DNA from: Lewinella sp. IMCC34183
GTDB lineage: Bacteria; Bacteroidota; Bacteroidia; Chitinophagales; Saprospiraceae
Reading direction: 5' to 3'
Length of the DNA stretch: 64,000 nt
Assembly: GCF_003390915.1 (NCBI RefSeq)
Contig: NZ_QMEM01000008.1
Span: 124,001 to 188,000, forward strand
Each line of letters starts with the position of its first letter. The first letter of the stretch is position 1. Below are positions 34,201-43,090 of this stretch, in pieces. A program made the position numbers and the translations under genes. The notes under the pieces were generated by a model. That model did no database searches. It saw only the letters and a list, made by a program, of their open reading frames with translations, and was not told the DNA's origin.

Positions 34201-36108
34201 GGCGAAGTCGAAGACGGGTACGCTATCGCGGAAGTCCAGCTCCCCCAGGAAGTACAGATCAATGTTGTCGTCGCCGATCTCGAAGCTTCCGTTAAAGAAT
34301 TGCTGCTCCAGCCGGCCGCTGATCACCGCGTTTTCGTACACGTAGTCGCGGAAGCCCAGCTGCTCCACCGTGGCCGTCAGGTTGGCGCTGGCGGTTTCCG
34401 CCAGTAAGCCTTCGCCGTCGTTGATGGCCGCGCTGAAGTCTACCGTTCCCAGCTGGGTGTTGTCCGTCCACTGGCCCAGGTCGAAGTCGTCGAGCGACAG
34501 CGTTCCGCTGTATTCAGCCCGCGCTACGCCCCCTTCGATGTTCATCCGCATATCGAGCAGGGCCCGGCCGATGTCGGTACGCAGGTCGCCCTTCGCCGCG
34601 AAGTCGGTAAAGAAGCCGTCAAACTGCCCGCTGAAGGCCAGCCGCCCGAGCTTGCTGAAGTTCGGCGGCAGGTTCATGCGGGGGAAGAGCCGCCGCAGCG
34701 TGGCCACGCTCGTCCGCAGCCGGTCGAGTTTCAGGTTCAGCGCCTCCGAGCCCGGCTGCGCGAGGTTACGGCTGCTGAAGCTGCCGGCCAGTACGTTGCG
34801 GTCGTCCAGACCGAGGGTCACGTCCTCGGCCCGCAGGTTGTTGACGCGGCCGCGGAAGTTGCCGCCCAGCTGGATGTTGCGGTCGCGGTTGTCGCGGAAG
34901 AAGGGGTTGAACCGCAGCTTACGGGCGAAGTACAGCAGGTCCCGCACGGCCAGCGTACTGGGCTCCAGGTTGATCTCCATCCGTACCCGGTCGTTGAACT
35001 CGGACCACGACTCCCACCCGCCGGGGAAGGTGAAGCTGAGCGAGTCCGACAGGCTGCTCTGGGGCGTGGTGAGTACGAGGTCGTTCAGGACCAGGCTGGT
35101 GGGGGTAGCCAGCAGGTCACGCACGCTGAGCCGGTTGAGGATAAAGCCGCTGCCCTCCTCCAGGCTGAGGTGCTGCAGGGTGCCCGAGAAGGTATCGCTG
35201 GCGAAATCCAGGTCCGTCAGCTCCAGCCCGATGTCGGCTACGTCGAGGCGGGCGAAGTCCACCGCGGACAGGTCGCTGTCTTCGATGGGGTCCTTGCGCA
35301 GGTTGTTGAGCGTGAACGCCCCGCCGATGATCTCGATGCTGCCCGCCATCACGTGCAGGCTCACGGGCGTACTCTCGGCGGCCGTACTGTCTAGTTGCCG
35401 GATGGCCTCGTCCAGCCCGGGTACCGCGGCCAGGGGGGTGGGGGGGAAGGTGGTCTGATTAACTACCGGATTGACGATCTCGGCTGATCCTATGGAAACC
35501 AACTTGTTAGGCAGGTCCAGTTCGTCCAGGAAGATAACTCCGGATTCCAGGTAGAAGTCCATGCGCTGCCCCCGCACGCTGTCGTTCTGTACGAAGGTGA
35601 TGTGCTCGAGGTCGACCCGGTCGAGGTCCAGATTCAGGGGGCGGCCCGGGGTTTCCCGGGGGGGGAAGAGGCGTGTCAGGGCCGTTTCAAGGTTGCTCTC
35701 GGGGTCGCCCAGGTCGCGGCGGATCTTGAAGCGGGCGTCGGCGATGGTCACCTCCTCGATCTCCAGGCTGTTGTTCAGCAGGCTGAGCAGGTTGAAGTTG
35801 GTCTCCAGCGAGCGGCCGTAGAGGAGGGTGTCGCCGTATTTATCCTCTACGAATACGCCCTGCAACGTCAGTTCGTCGAACCAGGAGAGGCGGGCGTAGT
35901 CGATCGAAACTTCGCTTTCCAGCACGTCGCTGAGGGTGGACGTGGCGCGGTCGACCAGCCAGTTCTGGAAGGCGGGCAACTGCAACAGGCCGAGCAGAAA
36001 GACGACCAGTAGCACGACCCACACGAACAGCTTACGTACCCGCTGCCACCACCGGCGTTTCTGCCGCCGTGGCTGCTCGGGGGGGAGGGCATCGTGGGAT
36101 TCTTCCAT
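31246..36108 (-). CDS. tamB: Translocation and assembly module protein TamB
   Basis: 1620 residues. An N-terminal membrane anchor (VRKLFVWVVLLVVFLLGLLQL, about 25-45) is followed by an AsmA-like start (FQNWLVDRATSTLSDVLESEVSIDYARLSWFDELTLQGVFVED) and a very long beta-taco body of alternating strands. The C-terminal DUF490 part carries GNLTIRIPRDGDLQMYGTITLTDGDYLFTLYK and EYVLNDSRSLKLRVYQRR-type strands. TamB spans the periplasm and carries phospholipids or assists barrel proteins with TamA/BamA. No tamA is adjacent. The ATG at 36108 is preceded by a TACCTTAC box 67 nt away. It converges on the GT2 fusion with overlapping stops. Confidence 0.93.
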   Translation of the reverse strand: MEESHDALPPEQPRRQKRRWWQRVRKLFVWVVLLVVFLLGLLQLPAFQNWLVDRATSTLSDVLESEVSIDYARLSWFDELTLQGVFVEDKYGDTLLYGRSLETNFNLLSLLNNSLEIEEVTIADARFKIRRDLGDPESNLETALTRLFPPRETPGRPLNLDLDRVDLEHITFVQNDSVRGQRMDFYLESGVIFLDELDLPNKLVSIGSAEIVNPVVNQTTFPPTPLAAVPGLDEAIRQLDSTAAESTPVSLHVMAGSIEIIGGAFTLNNLRKDPIEDSDLSAVDFARLDVADIGLELTDLDFASDTFSGTLQHLSLEEGSGFILNRLSVRDLLATPTSLVLNDLVLTTPQSSLSDSLSFTFPGGWESWSEFNDRVRMEINLEPSTLAVRDLLYFARKLRFNPFFRDNRDRNIQLGGNFRGRVNNLRAEDVTLGLDDRNVLAGSFSSRNLAQPGSEALNLKLDRLRTSVATLRRLFPRMNLPPNFSKLGRLAFSGQFDGFFTDFAAKGDLRTDIGRALLDMRMNIEGGVARAEYSGTLSLDDFDLGQWTDNTQLGTVDFSAAINDGEGLLAETASANLTATVEQLGFRDYVYENAVISGRLEQQFFNGSFEIGDDNIDLYFLGELDFRDSVPVFDFAANIREMDLQALNLSERLIVLSGNVDLNLRNTVFSDMEGRVELDSFRVIRDTADIEIGQLLAYSIFNPEGQKVVKLESDIARGEIIGRFDLNDLSTSLTRYLVTYYPGWADRLKIRPPRVVPEANRFSFDLTVVDSRGLNRLIDPKLGPVRDVHLTGSYDGFADELRAELVAPRFRYDNIELVDLIVRTKGDGSEGELDLVIDTTLVNNKPLLDQLTLLSLIDRDTLTFGINYGGAGGLFLDKLNLNGEITLPDSANYAIRFDDSDLVLFQEPWAIRRDNRIVIGPQYIDTRNFSLRSGDRSIQLSKRGSKGLDLNFRNMALGLIDSVWAYQPLDFDGRVNVHVGVDDAFLLTGLSADIRSDTFLINGDDYGYLRVDLRAPDPKGRLTAYLNLNRDTSQLIAEATFNLGQLAPNPRTDQEKNYLDLTVDVNGYPLDLASYWVGGSVSDIVGKIDGRLNVVGPAGQPDVQGYIDASAGAFTLDYLQTRYHFNESRVRITNTLFDLAGTRLLDRNNNAARLTGGITHDRLKNLGISARLTTDRFLALDLSPGQNPNFYGRAIGSGTVDFSGDFRQTDIYVRATVGRDSRLSIPVTPGTGAGPIDNVRFVDRQVYQEEETRTAAEDPTGVSLEMQIEVTDEALGEIIFDEEVGDVLRGQGNGNLTIRIPRDGDLQMYGTITLTDGDYLFTLYKVVNKEFSVRPGGTVSWSGDPFAARIDIAADYQNLKTPIINFVREYLPVDAGTPVIQTASQATDVELTLKLDGILTQPNINFDIAFPSLDGQLENYANNKRRQLLLDQNELNRQVFGLIAVGQFLPADLSFNVADVAVNTVSEWLSTYLSLLLNDLLRDAFGEEAFISGFDFDIAYNNYSTSTNFSNQGTIGRGQAVEFSFRRDFNNRLSLSGDVNVLNNQFAGGGNTGTFIGNDIVLEYVLNDSRSLKLRVYQRRQPDIANGRRLQLGTGLSWKREFDSLSEFFDGFRSDATLRR

Positions 36109-36119
36109 GGACTGTACTG

Positions 36120-36191
36120 GCGTACGCTTAACGCCCCGCCCCGGCCGGGGGTTTTGGCGGCGGCGGCGCGCGGGTGTAAGGTAGCGTACGC
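36120..36191 (-). promoter_or_regulatory. tamB leader with two GCGTACGC palindromes
   Basis: The self-complementary 8-mer GCGTACGC occurs at 36120-36127 and 36184-36191, 64 bp apart. The distal copy directly abuts the upstream side of the -7 box at 36176-36183; the proximal copy lies in the expected leader. It might be an operator pair, but the surrounding DNA is GC-rich and chance cannot be excluded. Confidence 0.3.
36176..36183 (-). promoter_or_regulatory. -7 box for tamB
   Basis: TACCTTAC on the minus strand, 67 nt before the tamB ATG. It fits TAnnTTTG with two mismatches at the end. Confidence 0.4.
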
Positions 36192-36211
36192 AAGCCCAGA
36201 ACGGCCGGGCT

Positions 36212-37354
36212 TCACCACCGCAGTCGGTACCCCAGGGAGGTCAGCAGCTGACTGCCGGGCCGGCGCTGTATCTGCCCCGGGAGGTGCTCGTACTGCAGGC
36301 TCAGCCGAAAATTACCGTGGTCCACGGTCAGCCCCCCGTTCAGCAGGAAATAGTTGTTAGAAAAGAAGCTGCGAAAGCTCGACGTCAGGGCATTATAGTT
36401 GCTGAGTCCTCCGGTAACTTGAAGGCGTACGCCCGGGATGTCGAGCGGGATGAAGCCCACCGAGAGGTTGCCCCGCAGCATCGTCTGCTGCACGTCGGAC
36501 GCCTCCTGCCACCGGAAGGATTGGTAGATGTAGTCGACCGAGGCCAGGATGGAGAGCCACCGGAAGCGATCCACGAAGTGGGTACTCGCCTGGTAACCCA
36601 GTCCCGCACTGAATTGCTGATCGCTGAAGTCGCCGTCGCGGCTGTCGAGGTAACTCGCCCGGACGTGGTGCTCGATCTCCAACGTACCCGATAACCGGTT
36701 GCGGTCCAGCGCTACTTCCCGACCCGCCCCGCAACCGGCGTAGGCGTCGATGACCTGCAGTATGTCGCTGTCGTAAAAGCGGGCGTCGCGGGCCAGTTCG
36801 GTGGCGGTGTAGCAGTCGCCGACGAAGAACTTCAGCAGGTTGCGGAAACGCGACGGGTTGGCGTGCGGTCGGTCGTACACCCGGATCGAGGTGAGCTTCA
36901 GCACGAGTTCCACGTCGTCGCGCCGTAACAGGTAGAGGTAGGGGCGGCTGTCGGCGGCCTCCGCCGGATATTCGCTGACGGACAGGGCCACTTTCACGAG
37001 TTCAACGTCGCCACTCGCCAGCACTTCTCCGAAGCGGCGCTGCCGGGTGATCCGGCCGGTTTCGGGGTCGGGCAGGCTTACCTCCACCGTACGGAAGTGG
37101 CGGTCACCGCCTTCCAGGTGGTAGCTTTCTACGTTTGCGGGGGCCAGGGTGCGCGTTTTGCCGTCTGGTCCGCGGTACGTCAGTTGCCGTGCGCCGTCGA
37201 CGGTAGCCACCCGCCGCACGTTCACCTGAAGTACGCTGCCGTCGGTCAGGACTACCTCGTCCGACTGGGCTGCCAGGGCCGTAGGCGTGACGGCCACCAG
37301 CAGGATAAGCAGGGTAGTTTGCAGTACAGCGCGAAGGTCGGCAACGGCGTTCAT
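36212..37354 (-). CDS. Exported protein with C-terminal outer-membrane barrel, unknown
   Basis: 380 residues. The N-terminus has a long signal peptide (ADLRAVLQTTLLILLVAVTPTALAAQ). A first beta domain reads DEVVLTDGSVLQVNVRRV and LTYRGPDGKTRTLAPANVESYHL. From about residue 215 alternating aromatic strands (LSGTLEIEHHVRASYLD, QQFSAGLGYQASTHFV, WLSILASVDYIYQSF, YFLLNGGLTVDHGNFRLSLQYEHL) end in LGYRLRW, typical of an outer-membrane barrel. A short Cys-containing region (FFVGDCYTAT, AYAGCGAGRE) may form one disulfide. The ATG is 4 nt after a TATCTTAT box. It lies just upstream of tamB on the same strand. No family recognised. Confidence 0.75.
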   Translation of the reverse strand: MNAVADLRAVLQTTLLILLVAVTPTALAAQSDEVVLTDGSVLQVNVRRVATVDGARQLTYRGPDGKTRTLAPANVESYHLEGGDRHFRTVEVSLPDPETGRITRQRRFGEVLASGDVELVKVALSVSEYPAEAADSRPYLYLLRRDDVELVLKLTSIRVYDRPHANPSRFRNLLKFFVGDCYTATELARDARFYDSDILQVIDAYAGCGAGREVALDRNRLSGTLEIEHHVRASYLDSRDGDFSDQQFSAGLGYQASTHFVDRFRWLSILASVDYIYQSFRWQEASDVQQTMLRGNLSVGFIPLDIPGVRLQVTGGLSNYNALTSSFRSFFSNNYFLLNGGLTVDHGNFRLSLQYEHLPGQIQRRPGSQLLTSLGYRLRW

Positions 37355-37358
37355 GCCG

Positions 37359-37366
37359 ATAAGATA
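37359..37366 (-). promoter_or_regulatory. -7-like box, possible leaderless promoter of the barrel gene
   Basis: TATCTTAT on the minus strand, then CGGC, then ATG at 37354. Confidence 0.45.
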
Positions 37367-37385
37367 CCGGATTCACCGCGAGATC

Positions 37386-37420
37386 CGTCGGCTGGGAGCC
37401 CCGGGGACCGGTAGCCGACG
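37386..37420. repeat. Inverted repeat between divergent promoters
   Basis: 8-bp perfect arms CGTCGGCT (37386-37393) and AGCCGACG (37413-37420) with a GC-rich centre containing CCCCGGGG. It lies between the boxes of the leftward barrel gene and lepA; an operator or insulating hairpin is possible. Confidence 0.45.
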
Positions 37421-37449
37421 AAAACCGCAGGCAGCGGCCCGGCGTTAGC

Positions 37450-37457
37450 TATCTTTG
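37450..37457 (+). promoter_or_regulatory. -7 box for lepA
   Basis: TATCTTTG, an exact consensus match, 29 nt before the TTG start of lepA. Confidence 0.65.
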
Positions 37458-37486
37458 CGTTTCATACCCCGTAAGTCAGCCCTGCC

Positions 37487-39274
37487 TTGAAGAATATCCG
37501 CAATTTCTGCGTCATCGCCCACATCGATCACGGTAAATCGACCCTGTCGGACCGCCTGCTCGACTTCACCCAGTCCGTCGCCGAACGCGAGCGAATGGAT
37601 CAGCAGCTCGACGACATGGACCTCGAGCGCGAGCGTGGCATCACCATCAAGAGCCACGCCATCCAGATGCACTACCCCCACACCGACGGGGAGATGTACA
37701 CCTTCAACATGATCGACACGCCGGGCCACGTCGACTTCAGCTACGAGGTTTCCCGCTCCATCGCCGCCTGCGAGGGCGCCCTCTTGCTCGTCGACGCCAC
37801 CCAGGGGATCCAGGCCCAGACGATCTCCAACCTTTTCCTGGCCCTCGAGCACGAGCTGGAGATCATCCCGGTACTGAATAAGGTCGACATGGAAACGGCC
37901 ATGATCGAGGAGATGGCCGATCAGATGATCGAGCTGACCGGCTGTGCCCGCGAAGACATCATCCTCGCGAGTGGAAAGACCGGTATCGGCGTACCCGAGA
38001 TCATGAAGGCCGTGGTCGAGCGCGTGCCGCCCCCCAGCGGCGATCCCAAGGCCCCCCTGCAGGCCCTGATCTTCGACTCGGTGTTCAACCCCTTCCGCGG
38101 CGTCATCGCCTACGTGCGGGTCATGAACGGCGAGCTAAACAAGAACGACAACCTTCGCTTCATCGCTACGGGCTCCGTCTACGAGGCCAATGAGGTGGGA
38201 GCCATGGAGATCACGCCCAAGCCCCAGGACAAGATCAGCTGCGGCAACGTAGGCTACATCGTCACCGGCCTGAAGACTTCCTCGGAGATCAAGGTGGGGG
38301 ACACGGTCACCCTCGACGACCGCCCCGGGCCGCGCCTCTCCGGCTTCGAGGAGGTAAAGCCCATGGTCTTCGCGGGCATCTTCCCCCTCGATAACGACGA
38401 CTTCGAACCCTTGCGCGACAGCCTCGAAAAACTGCAGCTTAACGATGCCAGCCTCGTCTTCGAACCTGAGACCTCGGCGGCCCTCGGCTACGGCTTCCGC
38501 TGCGGCTTCCTCGGGATGCTGCACCTGGAGATCGTTCAGGAGCGCCTGTTCCGGGAGTTCAACATGGACGTGATCACCACGGTGCCCAACGTGACCTACC
38601 GCGTCACCGACACCAAGGGCAACGTCTCCGAGATCCGCAACCCCGCCGAGCTCCCCGACGTCAACCACCGCTCCATGGTGGAGGAGCCGATGATCTACGC
38701 CCAGATCATTACGACCACCGACTACATCGGGGCCATCATGACCCTGTGCATCGACAAGCGCGGTACGCTCACTAAACAAACCTACCTGAGTCCGCAACGG
38801 GTCGAGCTCCACTTCGAGCTGCCGCTGGCCGAGATCGTCTTCGATTTCTACGACCGCCTCAAGTCCATCAGCCGCGGCTACGCCAGCTTCGACTACCAGC
38901 CCAAGGGGTACCAGGAAACGGACCTGGTCCGCATGGACATCAAGCTCAACGGCGAGAACGTCGATGCACTATCGGCACTCGTCCACCGCACCAAGGCCGA
39001 GTACATCGGACGGGGCATGTGCAAGAAACTGCGCGAGCTTCTGCCCCGGCAGCAGTTCATGATCGCCATCCAGGCCGCCATCGGTGCCAAGGTGATCGCC
39101 CGGGAGACGCTCTCCGCGATGCGCAAGGACGTGACCGCCAAATGTTACGGCGGCGATATCTCCCGCAAGCGCAAACTGCTCGAGAAGCAGAAGGCCGGTA
39201 AGCGCAAGATGCGGCAGTTCGGGAAAGTGGAAGTGCCGCAGAAGGCCTTCCTCGACGTACTGAAACTCGACTGA
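37487..39274 (+). CDS. lepA: Elongation factor 4 (ribosomal back-translocase)
   Basis: 595 residues, TTG start at 37487, chosen because LepA proteins begin [20 protein letters not shown] and no ATG precedes it in the leader. GTPase motifs are AHIDHGKST (P-loop), RGITI (switch I), DTPGHVDF and NKVD. Domains II, III and V follow, and the LepA-specific C-terminal domain ends with [27 protein letters not shown], which binds tRNA and the ribosome. EF4 acts on stalled ribosomes in the cytoplasm. It is the first gene of the rightward group leading to PBP1A. Confidence 0.97.
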   Translation: MKNIRNFCVIAHIDHGKSTLSDRLLDFTQSVAERERMDQQLDDMDLERERGITIKSHAIQMHYPHTDGEMYTFNMIDTPGHVDFSYEVSRSIAACEGALLLVDATQGIQAQTISNLFLALEHELEIIPVLNKVDMETAMIEEMADQMIELTGCAREDIILASGKTGIGVPEIMKAVVERVPPPSGDPKAPLQALIFDSVFNPFRGVIAYVRVMNGELNKNDNLRFIATGSVYEANEVGAMEITPKPQDKISCGNVGYIVTGLKTSSEIKVGDTVTLDDRPGPRLSGFEEVKPMVFAGIFPLDNDDFEPLRDSLEKLQLNDASLVFEPETSAALGYGFRCGFLGMLHLEIVQERLFREFNMDVITTVPNVTYRVTDTKGNVSEIRNPAELPDVNHRSMVEEPMIYAQIITTTDYIGAIMTLCIDKRGTLTKQTYLSPQRVELHFELPLAEIVFDFYDRLKSISRGYASFDYQPKGYQETDLVRMDIKLNGENVDALSALVHRTKAEYIGRGMCKKLRELLPRQQFMIAIQAAIGAKVIARETLSAMRKDVTAKCYGGDISRKRKLLEKQKAGKRKMRQFGKVEVPQKAFLDVLKLD

Positions 39275-39284
39275 CGTCGGCCGG

Positions 39285-39322
39285 GGCGCGTACCTTCCGG
39301 TACCACGCGCCCTGCGTGGTAC
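39285..39322 (+). promoter_or_regulatory. Two overlapping, mutually exclusive hairpins between lepA and PBP1A
   Basis: Hairpin 1 spans 39285-39311: GGCGCG/CGCGCC plus TACC/GGTA around TTCC, with a 3-nt bulge. Hairpin 2 spans 39300-39322: perfect GTACCACGC/GCGTGGTAC with a 5-nt loop. They share bases 39300-39311, so only one can form. A T-rich stretch (TTTCTTTTTTG) follows about 15 nt later. It could be a terminator for lepA or an attenuator for the PBP gene. Confidence 0.45.
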
Positions 39323-39375
39323 GTTAGCAGTACGGCTTTCTTTTTTGACAGACTACCTGACAAGACCTCACCGCG

Positions 39376-41913
39376 ATGTCCAAGCTTAAATCTTTCCTCT
39401 TTTCCGACACCACGGGCTGGCGCCGCCTGGCCCTCAACCTGGTCTGGTTCTTTGCCTTCGCTATTCCCATCGGTATCGTGCTGCTGTTCGTCGGCCTCAG
39501 TTTCACCGACCTGCCCTCGGTCACCGAGCTGGAGAACCCGAAGAACAATGAGGCAAGTCCCGTCCTTGCCAGCGACGGCAGTGTCCTCGGACGTTACTTC
39601 GTCGAGAACCGGGTTATGGTCGATTTCAAGGACCTCGGACCCCACCTCGAAGCCGCCCTCGTCAGCACGGAAGACGAACGCTACTACGACCACAGCGGCA
39701 TCGACTGGCAGTCCCTGCCGCGGGTCGTAATTAAAACCGCCATTCTGGGGCAGGAATCCTCCGGCGGTGGTTCGACCATCTCCCAGCAGCTGGCCAAGCT
39801 CCTCTTCACCAAGCAGGTGAGCGCCAACCTGATGGAGCGCGGCTTCCAGAAACTGAAGGAATGGATCATCGCCGTCCGCCTCGAGCGCAAGTACACCAAG
39901 GAGGAGATCATCGCGATGTACCTCAACCGCTACGACTTCATCAACGGCGCCCAGGGCATCCGAGCCGCGGCCGAGAACTACTTTGACGGTAAGCGACCCG
40001 ATGAGCTCACCGTCGAGCAGGCCGCCATGCTGATCGGGATGCTCAAGAACGCCTCCTTCTACAACCCCCTGCAGTACCCCGAGCGGGTCACGCAGCGCCG
40101 CAACCAGGTGCTGGTCCAGATGGTACGCAACAACCGCATCTCCCGGACCGAATACGATTCCCTTTCCGCCCTGCCGCTGGGCATCAGCTTTACCCGCCAG
40201 CAGCACGACGACGGACTGGCGCCCTACTTCCGCATGGTCCTGGCCAAGGAAGCCAAGCAGATCCTGAGCCAGGAACCCTACCTCAAGTCCGACGGTCAGC
40301 CCTACGATATCTACCGCGACGGCCTTACCTTCTATACGACCATAGACCCCGAGATGCAGCGCATCGCCGAGGAGCAGGCGCGCGTTCACATGCAGGCCCT
40401 GCAGAAGGAATTCTTCCGCCACTGGAAGAATCTTGACCCCTGGACCTACACCAACCCCGGCAGCGAAACGGAGGTGCGCGTCGAGCGCCGCCGGGAGAGC
40501 CTGGAGAATGCCGTGCGACAGTCCGACCGCTATCAGGCCTACCGCGGATCGATCCTGATCCCGGTCATCGACCGCATCTCCGAGCGGATGGAGTTTCGCT
40601 TCTCCCGCAACGACCGCGAAATCCAGCGGATGGTGGAGGAAGAGGAAAACCCCGGCGTAATCACCGAGGCCGTCCGCACCAACATGATTTCCGAAGACTT
40701 CGCCGCCAAGCACCGGCAGGTGATGAATCTCGAAGAGTGGTCGGACCTGAAGGCCGCCTGGGAAAAGCTGCAGTCGACCGTCCGGAGCGAATTCGACAAG
40801 GAAACCAACATGCGGGTCTTCACCTACGACAACGACCGGATGCAGACCGATACGCTCATGACCCCGCTCGACAGCATCCGCTACCACAAGATGATCCTCC
40901 AGATCGGCAGCATCTCCGTCGAGCCGAGCACTGGATTCGTCCGTACCTGGATCGGGGGCAGCAACTTCAAGTGGTTCAAGTTCGACCACGTCACGACCAA
41001 GCGGCAGGTCGGCTCCACCTTCAAGCCCTTCGTCTACGCGGCCAGCATCGACCTGCGCGGCATCACCCCCTGCCTCCGGGTACTCGACCAGCCGGTGACC
41101 ATCGGTCCCGGCGACGGCAATTTCCACCTGCAAAAGGAGTGGACGCCCCGCAACTCCAACGGCGGCTATAGCTACCAGGATTTTACCCTCTACCAGGGGC
41201 TGAAGAACTCCGTCAACTCCATCTCCGCCTACCTCATGAAGGAGCTGGCTTCGACCGAGCCCGTGCGCAACATGGTCGCCAATATGGGTATCCCCAAGGA
41301 ACAGATTCCCGACGCGCCCTCCATCGCCCTCGGATCGGTCGACCTGACGGTGCAGCAACTCACCGGTGCGTACACCACCTTCGGCAACAACGGCGTATTC
41401 ATCCGGCCGGTCTTCCTGACGCGCATCGAGGACCGCACGGGCCGCGTCATCTACGAGTACCTGCCGGAAGAGCAGCCGGCCATCAGTCCGCAGGCCAACT
41501 ACGTCATGGTCAACATGCTCTCCCGCGCCTCGGTCGGTAACCTCGGCGGCGTGAAGGGCCCGGTGGGCGGCAAGACCGGTACCACCAACGACCAGACGGA
41601 CGGCTGGTACATGGGCATCACCCCCGAGCTGATTGTAGGTACCTGGGTCGGCGGCGACGACCGCTGGATCCGCTTCCGCAGCCTCGCACTGGGGGCCGGC
41701 TCCAACATGGCCAAGCCCTTCTTCCGCCGCTTCGTCAGCGCGGCCCAGGACAACGAGACCATCGCCTGGGACACCCAGAAGGACTGGATCAAGCCCGCCG
41801 GCGAAGTAGGCATCGAGATGAATTGCGACGCCTATAACGGCGGCAACGACGACCTCTTCGAGGACGGACAACTGCTACCCGACGATCCCTTCGGTAACAG
41901 CCCCGACTTTTAG
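39376..41913 (+). CDS. Class A penicillin-binding protein (PBP1A type)
   Basis: 845 residues. One N-terminal membrane helix (LVWFFAFAIPIGIVLLFVGLSF, about 24-45) leaves the enzyme outside. The GT51 transglycosylase domain has EDERYYDHSGIDW (catalytic Glu) and GGSTISQQLAKLLF, and the transpeptidase domain has the SxxK motif STFK near residue 547, the SVNS motif and KTGTTNDQTDGWY. An unusually charged linker (about 340-500) separates the two domains. It polymerises and cross-links peptidoglycan. It follows lepA by 101 nt. A long open frame on the opposite strand is a shadow of its GC-rich codons. Confidence 0.96.
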   Translation: MSKLKSFLFSDTTGWRRLALNLVWFFAFAIPIGIVLLFVGLSFTDLPSVTELENPKNNEASPVLASDGSVLGRYFVENRVMVDFKDLGPHLEAALVSTEDERYYDHSGIDWQSLPRVVIKTAILGQESSGGGSTISQQLAKLLFTKQVSANLMERGFQKLKEWIIAVRLERKYTKEEIIAMYLNRYDFINGAQGIRAAAENYFDGKRPDELTVEQAAMLIGMLKNASFYNPLQYPERVTQRRNQVLVQMVRNNRISRTEYDSLSALPLGISFTRQQHDDGLAPYFRMVLAKEAKQILSQEPYLKSDGQPYDIYRDGLTFYTTIDPEMQRIAEEQARVHMQALQKEFFRHWKNLDPWTYTNPGSETEVRVERRRESLENAVRQSDRYQAYRGSILIPVIDRISERMEFRFSRNDREIQRMVEEEENPGVITEAVRTNMISEDFAAKHRQVMNLEEWSDLKAAWEKLQSTVRSEFDKETNMRVFTYDNDRMQTDTLMTPLDSIRYHKMILQIGSISVEPSTGFVRTWIGGSNFKWFKFDHVTTKRQVGSTFKPFVYAASIDLRGITPCLRVLDQPVTIGPGDGNFHLQKEWTPRNSNGGYSYQDFTLYQGLKNSVNSISAYLMKELASTEPVRNMVANMGIPKEQIPDAPSIALGSVDLTVQQLTGAYTTFGNNGVFIRPVFLTRIEDRTGRVIYEYLPEEQPAISPQANYVMVNMLSRASVGNLGGVKGPVGGKTGTTNDQTDGWYMGITPELIVGTWVGGDDRWIRFRSLALGAGSNMAKPFFRRFVSAAQDNETIAWDTQKDWIKPAGEVGIEMNCDAYNGGNDDLFEDGQLLPDDPFGNSPDF

Positions 41914-41932
41914 GGCGGGGAACGCAGGTGCG

Positions 41933-43081
41933 ATGAACGTTCTTTTCCTTAGCGCCTGGTGGCCTACCCGCGTTTTTCCCACCCACGGCAACTTCGTGGA
42001 AAAGCACGCGCGGGTCGTGGCCCGGCGGCACCAGCTTACCGTGGTGGCGGTGCAGGAGGACTACGAATTACCCCTGGGCACACGGGAGATCATGGAAACC
42101 GTACGCGAAGGATTCCGCGAGATCATTGTCTACTTCGGTAAACGTGATGCGCAGGGCCAATTCGGGCGGCTGAAGGCCCGCTTCCTGGCGTATCGCCGCG
42201 GCATCAAACTGGCAGAACGGCTGGACGGGCGACCTGACGTGGTGCACGCCAACCTGCTGCTTGATGCAGGGGTGATCGCGGGCTTGTATGCGCTTGAGAG
42301 CCGGGTTCCGTTCGTAGTCTCGGAGCACGCCAGCCGCTATACTCAAGCTCGGCCGTTGCCAATCCTGCGTAGCGTCCTTGCGAAGTGGGCGTGCCGTCGT
42401 GCCGCCTTGGTATTACCGGTTTCTGCCCAGCTCGCGGACAGTATGCAGAGCAAGCATCATCTCCGCGGCAATTACCGTGTCGTCAGTAATGTGGTAGATA
42501 CTAGCCTGTTCCGCCCCGCCTTGTCCAAGCCGCCTGACTCCCGCATGCGCCTGTTGCACGTATCCAACTTTCGGGAGGAAACAAAAAATATCACGGGGCT
42601 CCTCCGGTCGTACCGTCGGCTTTCGGAGCGACACCCGCATCGCTACAGGCTTACCTTGGCGGGCGACGGAGACCTAGAGGAAGTCCGGGAACGGATATCC
42701 TCGGTCGGCCTAACGGATGCCGAGGTGAACGTATCCGGCCCGCACTCCGAAGCGGAGGTTGCCCGGCTAATGCAGACGCACGATGTATTCGTGCTCTTCA
42801 GTCACCGGGAGACGCAGGGTGTGGTCTTGCTCGAAGCCATGGCGGTCGGGCTTCCGTGCATCGCAAGCGGAATAGGGGACGACCTCATCGTAGATGGCCT
42901 AAACGGATACCGGGTCGAGGCGGCGAACGAGGACCAGCTGGTCTCTGCCCTTGAGCGTATGCATACGGCTTACCCAGACTTCTCCCCCGTAGCCATCCGC
43001 GACACGGCCGTAAAGCGCTACGGAGAACACCGCGTTCTGCAACAACTGGAGGAGGTCTACAACGCCGCACTGATCGACTAA
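41933..43081 (+). CDS. Glycosyltransferase, GT4 family
   Basis: 382 residues with the two-Rossmann GT-B layout. The N-terminal domain begins MNVLFLSAWWPTRVFPTHGNFVEKHA; the C-terminal domain carries LLHVSNFREETKNITGLLRSY, LTLAGDGDLEEV, VNVSGPHSEAEVARLM and the nucleotide-sugar motif FVLFSHRETQGVVLLEAMAVGLPCIAS (E-x7-E type). It transfers a sugar from an activated donor to a surface glycan. It lies 19 nt after the PBP gene and 9 nt before a GT2. From about 42.2 kb the base composition drops, suggesting a different origin from the PBP gene. Confidence 0.92.
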   Translation: MNVLFLSAWWPTRVFPTHGNFVEKHARVVARRHQLTVVAVQEDYELPLGTREIMETVREGFREIIVYFGKRDAQGQFGRLKARFLAYRRGIKLAERLDGRPDVVHANLLLDAGVIAGLYALESRVPFVVSEHASRYTQARPLPILRSVLAKWACRRAALVLPVSAQLADSMQSKHHLRGNYRVVSNVVDTSLFRPALSKPPDSRMRLLHVSNFREETKNITGLLRSYRRLSERHPHRYRLTLAGDGDLEEVRERISSVGLTDAEVNVSGPHSEAEVARLMQTHDVFVLFSHRETQGVVLLEAMAVGLPCIASGIGDDLIVDGLNGYRVEAANEDQLVSALERMHTAYPDFSPVAIRDTAVKRYGEHRVLQQLEEVYNAALID

Positions 43082-43090
43082 CACAAAGCG

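Noticed and set aside
34370-35458. 362-codon frame antisense to tamB
   Set aside because: Ser/Arg-rich mirror of tamB codons without any family feature.
39145-41871. 908-codon open frame on the strand opposite the PBP1A gene
   Set aside because: It is antisense to a clear penicillin-binding protein, rich in G, V, D and L repeats typical of mirrored GC-rich codons, and has no recognisable domain or promoter.
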